A stretch of DNA of 23,877 bases from Gammaproteobacteria bacterium (GTDB lineage: Bacteria > Pseudomonadota > Gammaproteobacteria > Granulosicoccales > Granulosicoccaceae). Below are positions 7,828 through 16,511 of this stretch, one piece after another. The stretch's first letter is position 1, and every line of letters starts with the position of its first letter. Both the position numbers and the translations under genes were made by a program. Where the stretch lies: positions 1 to 23,877 of the forward strand of contig JAHQVR010000184.1 in the NCBI GenBank assembly GCA_019634245.1, in the 5' to 3' direction. A model generated the notes under the pieces. The model did not search any database and had not been told where the DNA came from. It worked only from the letters and a program-made list of their open reading frames with translations.

Positions 7828-9354
7828 TTGTCGGTAGATTTCGCTCAATCCGTATCGCCTGTTTTGGAATTGGCTGGAATTGTAAAAATTTTTCCAGGCG
7901 TTCGAGCACTGTCCAACATATCGTTAGAACTCTTTCCAGGTGAAGTTACCGCCTTGATTGGTGAAAACGGCGCCGGCAAGTCTACAGTTGTTAAAGTACT
8001 CACCGGCATCTATCAGCCTGACAATGGTCAAATCACTATTGCTGGCGAGCCTGTTAAATTAGTTTCACCAAAAGAGGCTGCTCGTTGCGGTATCACGGCA
8101 ATTCACCAGGAGACTGTTCTGTTCGATGAATTATCGGTCGCGGAGAATATATTTATTGGACATGCTCCGCTGAATGCACTCGGTCTAGTCGACTGGCAAA
8201 CAATGAATAGTGATGCAGAAAAATTACTTGATCGAATAGGCGCGTCAATCAATCCAAAAACCTTATTGCGTGATTTAAGTATCGCCAACAAACACCTAGT
8301 CGCGATCGCCAGAGCACTCTCTATTGATGCCAGCGTCGTCATCATGGACGAACCCACCGCGGCATTATCTCAAAAAGAAATCGAAGAACTGTATCTATTG
8401 ATCGAACAGTTGAAGTCCGACGGCAAAGCGATTTTGTTTATCAGTCATAAATTTGATGAGATATTTCGAATCGCTGATCGATATTCAGTATTTCGCGATG
8501 GTGAACTGGTAGGCAGCGGTTTTATCAATGAGGCAAACCCCAGTGATCTTGTCACACTTATGGTAGGTCGTTCAGTAGAAGGTGTGTTTCCACCGCGTAC
8601 TGGAGAGCTCGGCGGACCTGTGATGAAAGTAGAAGGGTACTCTCACCCCACGGAGTTCGACAATATAAATTTCTCCCTGCATCAAGGCGAGATTCTGGGC
8701 TTTTACGGGCTAGTCGGTGCTGGTCGCAGTGAGTGTATGCATGCACTGTTTGGTATAACTCAGCCGAGCGCCGGCAGTCTGTCGATTAATGGAAAAACCT
8801 TTCTACCCAAGAGCCCTGCAGATGCGATTGCCGAAGGCTTGGTTTATGTGCCAGAAGATCGTGGCAAACAAGGCGCTATCACGGCAATACCTATCGTTGA
8901 CAATGTGGCACTACCGTCTCTAAGTAAGTTGTCTAATCGCGGATTTGTTCGCATGGCCAAAGAGTATTCTCTCGCACGTGAATACACTCAGCGCCTTGAA
9001 TTGCGGGCCGCCGCACTTGATCAGAATGTAGCGGAACTCTCTGGTGGCAATCAGCAGAAAGTGGTAATCGCAAAGTGGCTCGCCACTCAACCCAAAGTGA
9101 TCATTTTAGATGAGCCAACCAAAGGAATAGATATCGGGTCAAAAGCTGCGGTGCACGCATTTATGCGTGAGCTCGCTTCCCAAGGTTTGGCGGTCATAAT
9201 GGTTTCCTCGGAAATACCCGAAATTATCGGCATGTCAGATCGTGTCATTGTCATGCGTGAAGGGCGACAGGTAGCAGAGATTAACCAGCAGCAAATGACT
9301 CCTGAATTATTGGTTAGAGCCGCGGCGGGTATTGCTGAAAAAGGGGCCGCGTAA
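7828..9354 (+). CDS. rhaT: Rhamnose ABC importer, tandem ATP-binding subunit
   Basis: A protein of about 508 residues with two ABC ATPase domains, as usual for sugar importers of the RbsA/XylG class. Domain 1 has Walker A GENGAGKST (45-53) and Walker B VIMDEPTAAL (about 171-180), with a degenerate signature LSIANKH. Domain 2 has the atypical Walker A GLVGAGR (294-300), the signature LSGGNQQ (404-410) and Walker B ILDEPTKG. It energises RhaP/RhaQ at the inner membrane. I chose TTG 7828 because GGAG at 7815-7818 is nine bases upstream; the frame also stays open from TTG 7798, but that codon abuts the hairpin. The stop overlaps the rhaP start by one base (TAATG), which suggests translational coupling. 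Confidence 0.92.
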   Translation: MSVDFAQSVSPVLELAGIVKIFPGVRALSNISLELFPGEVTALIGENGAGKSTVVKVLTGIYQPDNGQITIAGEPVKLVSPKEAARCGITAIHQETVLFDELSVAENIFIGHAPLNALGLVDWQTMNSDAEKLLDRIGASINPKTLLRDLSIANKHLVAIARALSIDASVVIMDEPTAALSQKEIEELYLLIEQLKSDGKAILFISHKFDEIFRIADRYSVFRDGELVGSGFINEANPSDLVTLMVGRSVEGVFPPRTGELGGPVMKVEGYSHPTEFDNINFSLHQGEILGFYGLVGAGRSECMHALFGITQPSAGSLSINGKTFLPKSPADAIAEGLVYVPEDRGKQGAITAIPIVDNVALPSLSKLSNRGFVRMAKEYSLAREYTQRLELRAAALDQNVAELSGGNQQKVVIAKWLATQPKVIILDEPTKGIDIGSKAAVHAFMRELASQGLAVIMVSSEIPEIIGMSDRVIVMREGRQVAEINQQQMTPELLVRAAAGIAEKGAA

Positions 9355-10328
9355 TGCCCGTCAAGCTTTCTCGAGACATCATTCTCAGCATTGCATTACT
9401 ATTATTGATTGCCCTGGTGTCAGTTCGCTTTCCGTCGTTCGCGTCACCGAGCTCGCTATTGGATGTGTTTAACGACACGTCCATTTTGATTATCCTGGCA
9501 CTAGGCCAAATGGCGGTGATCCTGACGCGCTGCATCGATTTATCGATGGCATCTAACCTGGCATTAGTGGGTATGTGTACAGCGATGCTAAATGCCCACA
9601 TGCCGGAAATACCCATTCCGATGTTGCTCACATTGTCCCTAGTGTTGGGTTCTGTTCTTGGAGGCATCAACGGCTTGCTGGTTTGGAAACTGGATATTCC
9701 CCCAATTGTCGTCACATTGGGCACCCTAACTATCTTCAGAGGTATCATTTTTTTGATATCCGATGGTCAATGGGTTAATGCGCATGAGATGAGTCCTGCA
9801 TTTAAAGCACTTCCGCGGGCACTCTACTTTGGCATCCCAACTCTTTCCTGGTTGGGGCTTCTGTGTATTGTGTGTATGGCGGTACTTGTGAATGGCACGC
9901 CACTGGGTCGCGCGTTTTACGCTGTGGGAGGAAATCCTGACGCCGCGGTGTATACAGGAATCAACGTCGGTCGCACGCGTTTTTACGCTTTCGCACTGTC
10001 CGGTGCGCTTTCAGGCATCGCAGGTTACCTTTGGGTATCACGATACGCGGTCGCCTATGTAGATATCGCAGCAGGATTTGAACTTGACGTCGTGGCCGCC
10101 TGCGTTATTGGTGGTATATCTATTGCCGGTGGCATGGGCACTGTGGCTGGCGCTGTAATGGGAGCTTTGTTTTTAGGAGTGATTAAAAACGCACTTCCTG
10201 TGATAAATATATCTCCATTTTGGCAACAGGCTATTTCAGGCTTCGCCATTATTGTTGCTGTTGTCTTAAATGCACGCTCTGCGCGCCGTCCTGGACGCAT
10301 CATACTAAAAAAGTCTGAACAACTATGA
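9354..10328 (+). CDS. rhaP: Rhamnose ABC importer, permease subunit 1
   Basis: A 324-residue, highly hydrophobic inner-membrane protein of the BPD_transp_2 family (RbsC-like), with roughly eight to ten membrane segments. The cytoplasmic coupling segment that contacts the ATPase shows the family pattern AFYAVGGNPDAAVYTGI. The conserved glycine-rich stretch VIGGISIAGGMGTVAGAVMG follows. It overlaps rhaT by one base and rhaQ by four bases, so the importer parts are translated together. It pairs with RhaQ to form the heterodimeric channel for L-rhamnose. Confidence 0.9.
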   Translation: MPVKLSRDIILSIALLLLIALVSVRFPSFASPSSLLDVFNDTSILIILALGQMAVILTRCIDLSMASNLALVGMCTAMLNAHMPEIPIPMLLTLSLVLGSVLGGINGLLVWKLDIPPIVVTLGTLTIFRGIIFLISDGQWVNAHEMSPAFKALPRALYFGIPTLSWLGLLCIVCMAVLVNGTPLGRAFYAVGGNPDAAVYTGINVGRTRFYAFALSGALSGIAGYLWVSRYAVAYVDIAAGFELDVVAACVIGGISIAGGMGTVAGAVMGALFLGVIKNALPVINISPFWQQAISGFAIIVAVVLNARSARRPGRIILKKSEQL

Positions 10329-11332
10329 GCAATGAAGCATCTATAGAAAAATCGACAATACCTAACAGGCTGCACAAGCCTTATAAACGCTTGTTAGGCA
10401 GTTGGGAGTTTTTGCTTTTAATTGTCGGAGCTCTAATCTTTTTTCTAAACACACAGGCATCACCCTATTTCCTCGACCCTTGGAATCTATCCGACGCTAC
10501 CTTTAACTTCACCGAGAAAGCCTTCATCGCATTTGCCATGGCATTGGTCATCATTTCTGGTGAAATTGATCTGTCTGTAGCCTCCATAATCGCGCTGGTA
10601 TCTACCAGCATCGGTTTTGCTGTGCAGCTAGGATTCGACACACCATCGTTGGTGCTCATAGGGCTATCAGTTGGTGCTGCCTGCGGTGTCTTTAACGGTT
10701 TTCTCATCGCCGTTTTAGGTTTACCTTCGATTGTGGTGACCATCGGGACGCTATCTTTATTTAGAGGAATTTCGTATATCGTCCTCGGCGATCAAGCCTA
10801 CTCCGGTTATCCCGAATCGTTCGCATTTTTTGGTCAAGGCTACGTTTGGTGGGTCATTACCTTCGAAATGACGCTTTTCATTGTCTTTGCGCTATTGTTC
10901 TATTTATTACTGCATCGCACATCTTTCGGTCGCAGTACAATTGCGATCGGCAACAATCCAACCGCCGCACTATTTGCCGGCATACGTGTTTCTCGAGTGA
11001 AGTTCCTGTTGTTCGTATTAACCGGTGTGATGTCAGCCGTCGCAGCACTTTGTCTAACCTCTCGTCTTGGCTCAACCCGTCCCTCCATTGCTCTAGGTTG
11101 GGAATTAGAAATTGTCACCATGGTAGTACTCGGTGGCGTCAATATTTTAGGCGGCTCCGGCACGATTCCTGGGGTCGTCATCGCGGCAATCATCATGGGT
11201 ATGGTGACATTTGGCCTAGGGCTACTAAACGTACCTGGCATAGTGATGTCAATATTTATCGGATTATTGCTCATTGGTGTTATCGCACTACCGATCATTA
11301 TTCGTAAAGCAAGACGTCAAGTAGTCAGCTAA
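10325..11332 (+). CDS. rhaQ: Rhamnose ABC importer, permease subunit 2
   Basis: A 335-residue BPD_transp_2 family permease, paralogous to RhaP. It has a longer hydrophilic N-terminus of about 30 residues before the first membrane helix. Family patterns include SGEIDLSVASIIALV, IAIGNNPTAALFAGI (coupling region) and VLGGVNILGGSGTIPG. Its ATG lies inside the rhaP stop (ATGA overlap), and rhaK begins three bases after its own stop. In rhizobial rha loci the mutarotase gene rhaU sits between rhaQ and rhaK; here there is no room for it. Confidence 0.9.
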   Translation: MSNEASIEKSTIPNRLHKPYKRLLGSWEFLLLIVGALIFFLNTQASPYFLDPWNLSDATFNFTEKAFIAFAMALVIISGEIDLSVASIIALVSTSIGFAVQLGFDTPSLVLIGLSVGAACGVFNGFLIAVLGLPSIVVTIGTLSLFRGISYIVLGDQAYSGYPESFAFFGQGYVWWVITFEMTLFIVFALLFYLLLHRTSFGRSTIAIGNNPTAALFAGIRVSRVKFLLFVLTGVMSAVAALCLTSRLGSTRPSIALGWELEIVTMVVLGGVNILGGSGTIPGVVIAAIIMGMVTFGLGLLNVPGIVMSIFIGLLLIGVIALPIIIRKARRQVVS

Positions 11333-11335
11333 TCC

Positions 11336-12718
11336 GTGGTTCAGTTTGTAGCCGTTATCGATCTTGGCAAAACCAACTCTAAAGTCGCGTTGGTCGATAC
11401 TTCTACATCAACCGAACTGGAAATCCTTAAACAGCCCTCTGCAGTTGACTCAACAGGGCTCTATCCAAGCCTTGATCATCAGGCGATAAAATCGTTTATC
11501 TTCGATTCGTTAAAATGTTTTGCAAAAAACCATCGTATCGATGCGATCACCGTCACCACCCACGGGGCGACGGCAGCGTTGATCACAGCTAACGGGGATT
11601 TAGCGCTGCCCGTATTGGATTATGAATACGCGGATATTGACGAACTGCGACCACAATACAATCTTCACAGACCCTCCTTTGAGCAAACAGGATCACCAGC
11701 CTTACCCGGTGGACTCAATATAGGTGCTCAACTATTTTGGCTGCAAACCAAGTTTCCTGAACAATTTGCTAAAGCCGCATGCGTTCTTACGTGGCCACAA
11801 TACTGGGTTCATGTGTTAACTGCCGAACGTCACAACGATGTAACATCGCTAGGCTGTCACACGGATCTCTATGAACCTCACTACAAACGTTATTCAACAC
11901 TTATTGATAAGATGAAGTGGACGTCGCGTATGCCTCCAACTCGGCAATCGGGTCAAATAAGTAACACTTTATTACCGCAAATTGCCAATGAATTAAAACT
12001 ACCAATCTCCCTGCCCGTACATACCGGTATACATGACTCTAATGCTTCTCTGGTGCCACACCTTGTTTCGCATTCATCACCTTTTTCTGTCGTGTCCACC
12101 GGCACCTGGTTTATCGTCATGGCCATTGGTGGTGTACCGGCTACATTGCATGAACGTAGAGACACCCTATTGAATGTTAATGCGCTAGGTGAACCTGTTC
12201 CATCTGCTCGTTTCATGGGCGGCCGTGAACGAGACTTATTGGACAAACACAGCCAAGGTTCTGAAGACGCACTTAAATCACTACTAAGCGATATCAACTC
12301 AGCCCCGATGTTAATGCCTTCAGTGGTACCCAATACCGGCCCTTACCCAAACGAAACCCATCGTTGGATCGAGGTTGAACCGCCGCAAGGATCACCCCTC
12401 AGAAGCTGTGCAATTGCCTTGTATCTGGCATTAATGACGAACGAGTGCATGCACATGGTGGGCTGTGATGGACCCACCTACATCGAAGGCCCGCTGGCGC
12501 AGGATCAGGTATATGCGCAGATGCTATCGGTGGTTAGTGATCGATCTGTCTGGATTAGCGATTCTGAAACAGGGACCAGTGTTGGGGCAGCTATGCTGAT
12601 AGAAAAACCAGTCAGACCTCCTTCCTATACGTCGGTAACACTAGATCCATCACTCAGAGACCCATTACAGCGCTATGCAATTGTTTGGCAAAAGCACTTG
12701 CAGAAAGCGCTCTCCTGA
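11336..12718 (+). CDS. rhaK: FGGY-family sugar kinase, probable L-rhamnulokinase
   Basis: A 460-residue FGGY carbohydrate kinase that should phosphorylate L-rhamnulose to L-rhamnulose-1-phosphate, the substrate of RhaD. The N-terminal ATPase-fold phosphate loop appears as VIDLGKTNSKVALVD (residues 7-21), and a second ATP-contacting segment as VVSTGTWFIV. The C-terminal SVGAAMLI stretch is typical of the family. It starts with GTG 11336, three bases after rhaQ, as the last gene of the operon. In Rhizobium the matching kinase is also required for rhamnose uptake. Substrate assignment rests mainly on context, since FGGY kinases are hard to tell apart by sequence. Confidence 0.87.
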   Translation: MVQFVAVIDLGKTNSKVALVDTSTSTELEILKQPSAVDSTGLYPSLDHQAIKSFIFDSLKCFAKNHRIDAITVTTHGATAALITANGDLALPVLDYEYADIDELRPQYNLHRPSFEQTGSPALPGGLNIGAQLFWLQTKFPEQFAKAACVLTWPQYWVHVLTAERHNDVTSLGCHTDLYEPHYKRYSTLIDKMKWTSRMPPTRQSGQISNTLLPQIANELKLPISLPVHTGIHDSNASLVPHLVSHSSPFSVVSTGTWFIVMAIGGVPATLHERRDTLLNVNALGEPVPSARFMGGRERDLLDKHSQGSEDALKSLLSDINSAPMLMPSVVPNTGPYPNETHRWIEVEPPQGSPLRSCAIALYLALMTNECMHMVGCDGPTYIEGPLAQDQVYAQMLSVVSDRSVWISDSETGTSVGAAMLIEKPVRPPSYTSVTLDPSLRDPLQRYAIVWQKHLQKALS

Positions 12719-12824
12719 TCAGTACAACACCCTTTAACACGCTCCAGATAGTCGTTTCGACAGCCCATTACTTCAAAGGAACATTTTCCAGAATTGCCAG
12801 TCTATAAATCTACTGGAGCACGCT

Positions 12825-13859
12825 ATGAAACTAACTCTACTGGTTATAGGTTTATTATTCAGTGCGACGATCAAAGCCGCTGACTTCGCACAGCTGTACG
12901 AAACCCATTCAGACTCAGTCGTCACGGTTTATACAGCTTCAGTACAAATGGAAGGCGGAAAAGCCAACACTAGCCGCGGAGTAGGCTCAGGCGTATTAAT
13001 AGAGAACAACCAAGTGTTAACCGCCGCCCATGTTGTCGACAACGCTAATATCATAGAAGTGCAATTTAAAAATGGTGAGCGTGTTCGTGCCAACGTGGTC
13101 TCCTCGCTGCAAGCCAGTGATGTGGCTCTGATCAAACTGGTTAAGAGCCCATCCGACCCAATAATTGCGAAGCTCGGTGATTCAGACAAAACCCCCATTG
13201 GTAGTGAGGTATTCATCATTGGCTCACCCTTCGGCATTTCGCAAACACTAAGTGTTGGTCATTTATCAGGACGGATGAATCGTGGCTTAATGGCGGCCGG
13301 CACGCCCATTGAATTTCTTCAAACCGATACCGCTATAAACACCGGAAACTCTGGTGGCCCGATGTTTAATACTGATGGTGAAGTTATCGGCATTGTTAGC
13401 TTTATCCTGTCGAAGAGTGGTGGCTTCGATGGAATCGGCTTTGCCACCTCAATCAATACTGCCAAAGAGGCGTTACTTGGCAGTTCAGGGGTACTTGCAG
13501 GATTTGAAGGTGTCATTCTCAATGAACGCATTGCAAAAGCACTCAACCTTCCGCAAACCGGTTTGCTCGTGCAGCGAGTATTAGCAGACAGCGTTGCAGG
13601 TCGTGCAGGGCTACAGGCAGGCTACATACCGGCACAAATCGCCGGAGAATCGATGTTACTCGGGGGCGACCTGATTCTTGAGATTAACGGATTGGTCTGC
13701 AGTACGCCCCATGATTTTGAGCTCGTCAGAGAAGCCAGCTTAAAACTGAACGAAAACGAAAGCTACGCGATCACCGTATTTCGCGACAACGAAATTGTCG
13801 AACTCATAGCCGGCCTACCCGCAGGCACACTGAACATCATTGGCACCAACGATAATTAA
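12825..13859 (+). CDS. Periplasmic HtrA/Deg-type serine protease with one PDZ domain
   Basis: A 344-residue S1C-family protease with a signal peptide cleaved near residue 19. The catalytic triad is intact: His69 in TAAHVV, Asp99 in SDVALIKL and Ser176 in GNSGGP. A single PDZ domain spans about residues 230-335. It carries an insertion of about 15 residues (YIPAQIAGESMLLGG) after the AGLQAG turn, a feature I recall from a subgroup of bacterial HtrA-like proteases. Its likely role is degrading or refolding damaged envelope proteins. GGAG precedes ATG 12825 and a TATAAA-like -10 box is near 12804. It converges with the aldehyde dehydrogenase gene with only 21 bases between stops and no visible terminator. 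There is no evident link to sugar catabolism. Confidence 0.9.
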   Translation: MKLTLLVIGLLFSATIKAADFAQLYETHSDSVVTVYTASVQMEGGKANTSRGVGSGVLIENNQVLTAAHVVDNANIIEVQFKNGERVRANVVSSLQASDVALIKLVKSPSDPIIAKLGDSDKTPIGSEVFIIGSPFGISQTLSVGHLSGRMNRGLMAAGTPIEFLQTDTAINTGNSGGPMFNTDGEVIGIVSFILSKSGGFDGIGFATSINTAKEALLGSSGVLAGFEGVILNERIAKALNLPQTGLLVQRVLADSVAGRAGLQAGYIPAQIAGESMLLGGDLILEINGLVCSTPHDFELVREASLKLNENESYAITVFRDNEIVELIAGLPAGTLNIIGTNDN

Positions 13860-13880
13860 TCAGCAACCAACTCACCGGCT

Positions 13881-15389
13881 TTAACTCCAATCGAACACCA
13901 ATTCATTGGGCACATTCTGATAGCACACTGGCCGCATAAAACGCCGTATCGCCATAGTCCCTACAGAAGTGGCTCCAAAATTCGTCGATGCAGGATAAGG
14001 CCCGCCATGCACCATGGCATCTGACACCTCGACACCTGTTGGAAAACCGTTCGCCAACACTCTGCCAGCTTTTTGTTCCAGCAGAGGCATTAACCTGCCA
14101 GCCAATTCCATATCTTCTTTATCCATTTGTAAAGTACAGGTGAGCTGACCTTCGATTTGAGAACAAACATCGAGCATTTGTTCAGGTGTGTCGGCTGTCA
14201 CTACGATCCCTAAGGGTCCAAACACCTCTTCCTGCAAAACAGAGTTACTCATAAAATCTTCAGCGGTAGCGCTGCAGAGCACAGGGGTCGCTTCACGACC
14301 GTTCGCACCACCCGACACCAATAGTTCAACATCGGCACAGGCGGTGATGCTATCCACGCCCTGTTGATAAGCATTAGCAATATTGGCTGTGAGCATCGGT
14401 TGTGCACCCGCGTCATTTAATGCACTTTGTGCACTATCGATAAACCCAGGGAGTGTGCTTTTCAATCCCACGACAACGCCTGGGTTTGTACAAAACTGCC
14501 CAGCCCCCATGATTAACGAACCGGCCCACGCTACCCCTATGTCACTACCGCGTTGCTTGGCCGCATGCGGTAATAGAAACACCGGATTGATTGATCCCAT
14601 TTCACCAAAGAAGGGAATGGGCTCTGGTCGCGAAGCACATAGATCAAACAAAGCTCTACCACCTCGTAGGCTACCCGTGAACCCAACAGCCTTAATCAAT
14701 GGGTGTTTTACTAAAGCTGTACCTACCACCGTGGTGTTATCTTGGATAAATGAAAACACACCTTTATCAAGATCACATTTTTCGATCGCTGCCGTAATGG
14801 CATCGGCTGCGACTTCACCCGTGCCAGGATGCGCAGGATGTCCTTTGACGACCACCGGACATCCAGCCGCCAACGCAGAAGCAGTATCTCCACCTAATGT
14901 TGAGAACGCCAACGGGAAATTGGAAGCACCGAACACGGCCACTGGACCTATGGGGCGTTGAATGAGTTTATGTTCCGGGCCAGGAACTGGCGCTCTATCA
15001 GGCAAAGCTTCCTGTTGACGCTTGTCCAAATGATCGGAATCGGATAGAAGATTTGCGAACAATCGCAATTGTCCAGTAGTACGGCCCCGCTCACCTTGTA
15101 ATCGGGCTTCGGGTAGTGCCGTTTCTCGCATGGCGATATCAGTTAAATCGCTGGACCGTGCCTCCAGCTCATCAGCTACCGTATTTAAAAACGCAGCGCG
15201 CTTCTCTCTGGACAAACGTCCATAGCTAATCACTGCCTTCGCCGCTGCCTCAGCCGCTTTATCGACAAGGCTTTCATCTCCGGCAGAATAGGTATCGCCG
15301 TAACCGTCAAGCGTTTCCGACTGAAATGTCGATGAAGATTCAACCAATGAACCTGCAATAATATGCTTACCGTGAGGCTGATATGTCAT
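13881..15389 (-). CDS. 2-oxoglutarate semialdehyde (2,5-dioxopentanoate) dehydrogenase
   Basis: A 502-residue aldehyde dehydrogenase that should oxidise 2-oxoglutarate semialdehyde to 2-oxoglutarate with NAD(P)+, the last step of non-phosphorylative pentonate degradation. Visible motifs are the substrate-side Asn157 in ASNFPLAF, the cofactor segment FTGSLRGG, general-base Glu263 in GEMGSINP and catalytic Cys300 in GQFCTNPG. The GEMGSINP form and the length are characteristic of the ketoglutarate-semialdehyde dehydrogenase group. It is the last gene of the long minus-strand operon, 66 bases after the PdxA-like gene, whose separate stop and weak ribosome-binding site suggest looser coupling. 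The pathway position agrees with the dehydratases upstream. Confidence 0.88.
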   Translation of the reverse strand: MTYQPHGKHIIAGSLVESSSTFQSETLDGYGDTYSAGDESLVDKAAEAAAKAVISYGRLSREKRAAFLNTVADELEARSSDLTDIAMRETALPEARLQGERGRTTGQLRLFANLLSDSDHLDKRQQEALPDRAPVPGPEHKLIQRPIGPVAVFGASNFPLAFSTLGGDTASALAAGCPVVVKGHPAHPGTGEVAADAITAAIEKCDLDKGVFSFIQDNTTVVGTALVKHPLIKAVGFTGSLRGGRALFDLCASRPEPIPFFGEMGSINPVFLLPHAAKQRGSDIGVAWAGSLIMGAGQFCTNPGVVVGLKSTLPGFIDSAQSALNDAGAQPMLTANIANAYQQGVDSITACADVELLVSGGANGREATPVLCSATAEDFMSNSVLQEEVFGPLGIVVTADTPEQMLDVCSQIEGQLTCTLQMDKEDMELAGRLMPLLEQKAGRVLANGFPTGVEVSDAMVHGGPYPASTNFGATSVGTMAIRRFMRPVCYQNVPNELVFDWS

Positions 15390-15455
15390 GAGGAGAACTC
15401 ACACCTTTAGTGATTGCTGATGAAAAGGTAAAAGATTACTGAAGTAGTCAGTCAG

Positions 15456-16511
15456 TTATTCAGACATTTGTGGCTGCTTAGCCACGGGCGGCTCTTTGTA
15501 CCAACCACCGGTAGACGTTAACCCTTCTGCTAAATCACAACACATATTAAACGCGTTGCGAGCTGGATCCAAATTCGCCTGATTGGTGCCAGCGATGTCA
15601 AAAGCCGTGCCGTGTGCCGGAGTAGTGATCGGCACCGGCAATCCAGCCAACAGAGAGACACCTTGATCAAAACCTAACAGCTTGATCGCTATCTGGCCCT
15701 GATCGTGATACATAGTTACAACCACATCGTATTCACGATCTCGTACTTTCAACCATAAAGTGTCGGCTGGGAAGGGTCCGGACACATGCATTTGCCGCTG
15801 CTGCATTTTTTCAACGGCCGGACGTATATATTCCACTTCTTCAGTGCCCATCAAACCGCCTTCTCCTGCGTGCGGGTTATAAGCCGCCACAACAATGCGG
15901 GGGCGTTCGTAGCCAGCAAGCTTTAACGTATTGTGCGCAAGTTCAATGGATTGACAAATACGCTCCTCACTGAGCATAGAAGGCACATCCTTCATCGCCA
16001 CGTGCGAGGTAACTCGGCCGTTCCACATCCCGTGGGCGATATTAAACTCACTAGCCGCAGTATCCACACCAAAGTAATCTCGGGCAAAACCAATTTCATC
16101 CATAAATGGATTGCCACCCAAATGCATACTTTCTTTATTAAAAGGCATAAAGCAGATGCCATCAATTTTCTTGGCGCTCGAGAGCTCGAAAGCGAGCTTT
16201 AAACCTTCCAATGAAGACTTACCCCCTTCTGCACTAACCTCAGCGATGGGTACATCTTCAATGCCTTCGATGTGCAGATCGATGTGTTGCAAACCAGAAC
16301 GTACTTTAGAGGATTCAAACTTACCGACATGGGTACGATCAATGGTTTTTCCGACAATGGTCTCCCCACGCGCAATGACCGAAGGCGCTCCAATAATAAC
16401 GATATCAGCGCGATCACGAATATCGTTATCAGATAATAATTTGATCATCAGCTCAGAGCCGATACCCGCCGGATCTCCCTGAACCAAACCAATAATCGGT
16501 TTGTCGGTCAT
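15456..16511 (-). CDS. PdxA-family dehydrogenase paralog, substrate unknown
   Basis: A 351-residue member of the PdxA (4-hydroxythreonine-4-phosphate dehydrogenase) family. The divalent-metal histidines are present: His170, His214 (NPHAGEGG) and His269 (MYHDQG), as is the DPAGIG motif at 13-18. Compared with E. coli PdxA as I remember it, several substrate contacts differ. The GHTE motif (His136, Thr137) is replaced by a region reading FMDEIGFA. Asn283 and Arg292 correspond to Ser286 and Ile295, while Lys274 is kept as Lys277. It is therefore probably not the vitamin B6 enzyme, and may not use a phosphorylated substrate. PdxA2-type enzymes act on 4-phospho-threonate or 4-phospho-erythronate with a DUF1537 kinase, which is absent here; TphB shows the family can act on unphosphorylated diols. 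Its start overlaps the gntR stop by one base. Confidence 0.85.
   Translation of the reverse strand: MTDKPIIGLVQGDPAGIGSELMIKLLSDNDIRDRADIVIIGAPSVIARGETIVGKTIDRTHVGKFESSKVRSGLQHIDLHIEGIEDVPIAEVSAEGGKSSLEGLKLAFELSSAKKIDGICFMPFNKESMHLGGNPFMDEIGFARDYFGVDTAASEFNIAHGMWNGRVTSHVAMKDVPSMLSEERICQSIELAHNTLKLAGYERPRIVVAAYNPHAGEGGLMGTEEVEYIRPAVEKMQQRQMHVSGPFPADTLWLKVRDREYDVVVTMYHDQGQIAIKLLGFDQGVSLLAGLPVPITTPAHGTAFDIAGTNQANLDPARNAFNMCCDLAEGLTSTGGWYKEPPVAKQPQMSE

Noticed and set aside
10846..11307. Plus-strand 153-codon frame within rhaQ
   Set aside because: Composition rich in Arg, His, Cys and Trp and full overlap with the permease gene mark it as an out-of-frame shadow.
14383..14961. Plus-strand open frame of 192 codons opposite the aldehyde dehydrogenase gene
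   Set aside because: It lies wholly antisense to a well-supported gene, has no recognisable domain and is an expected by-product of its codon use.
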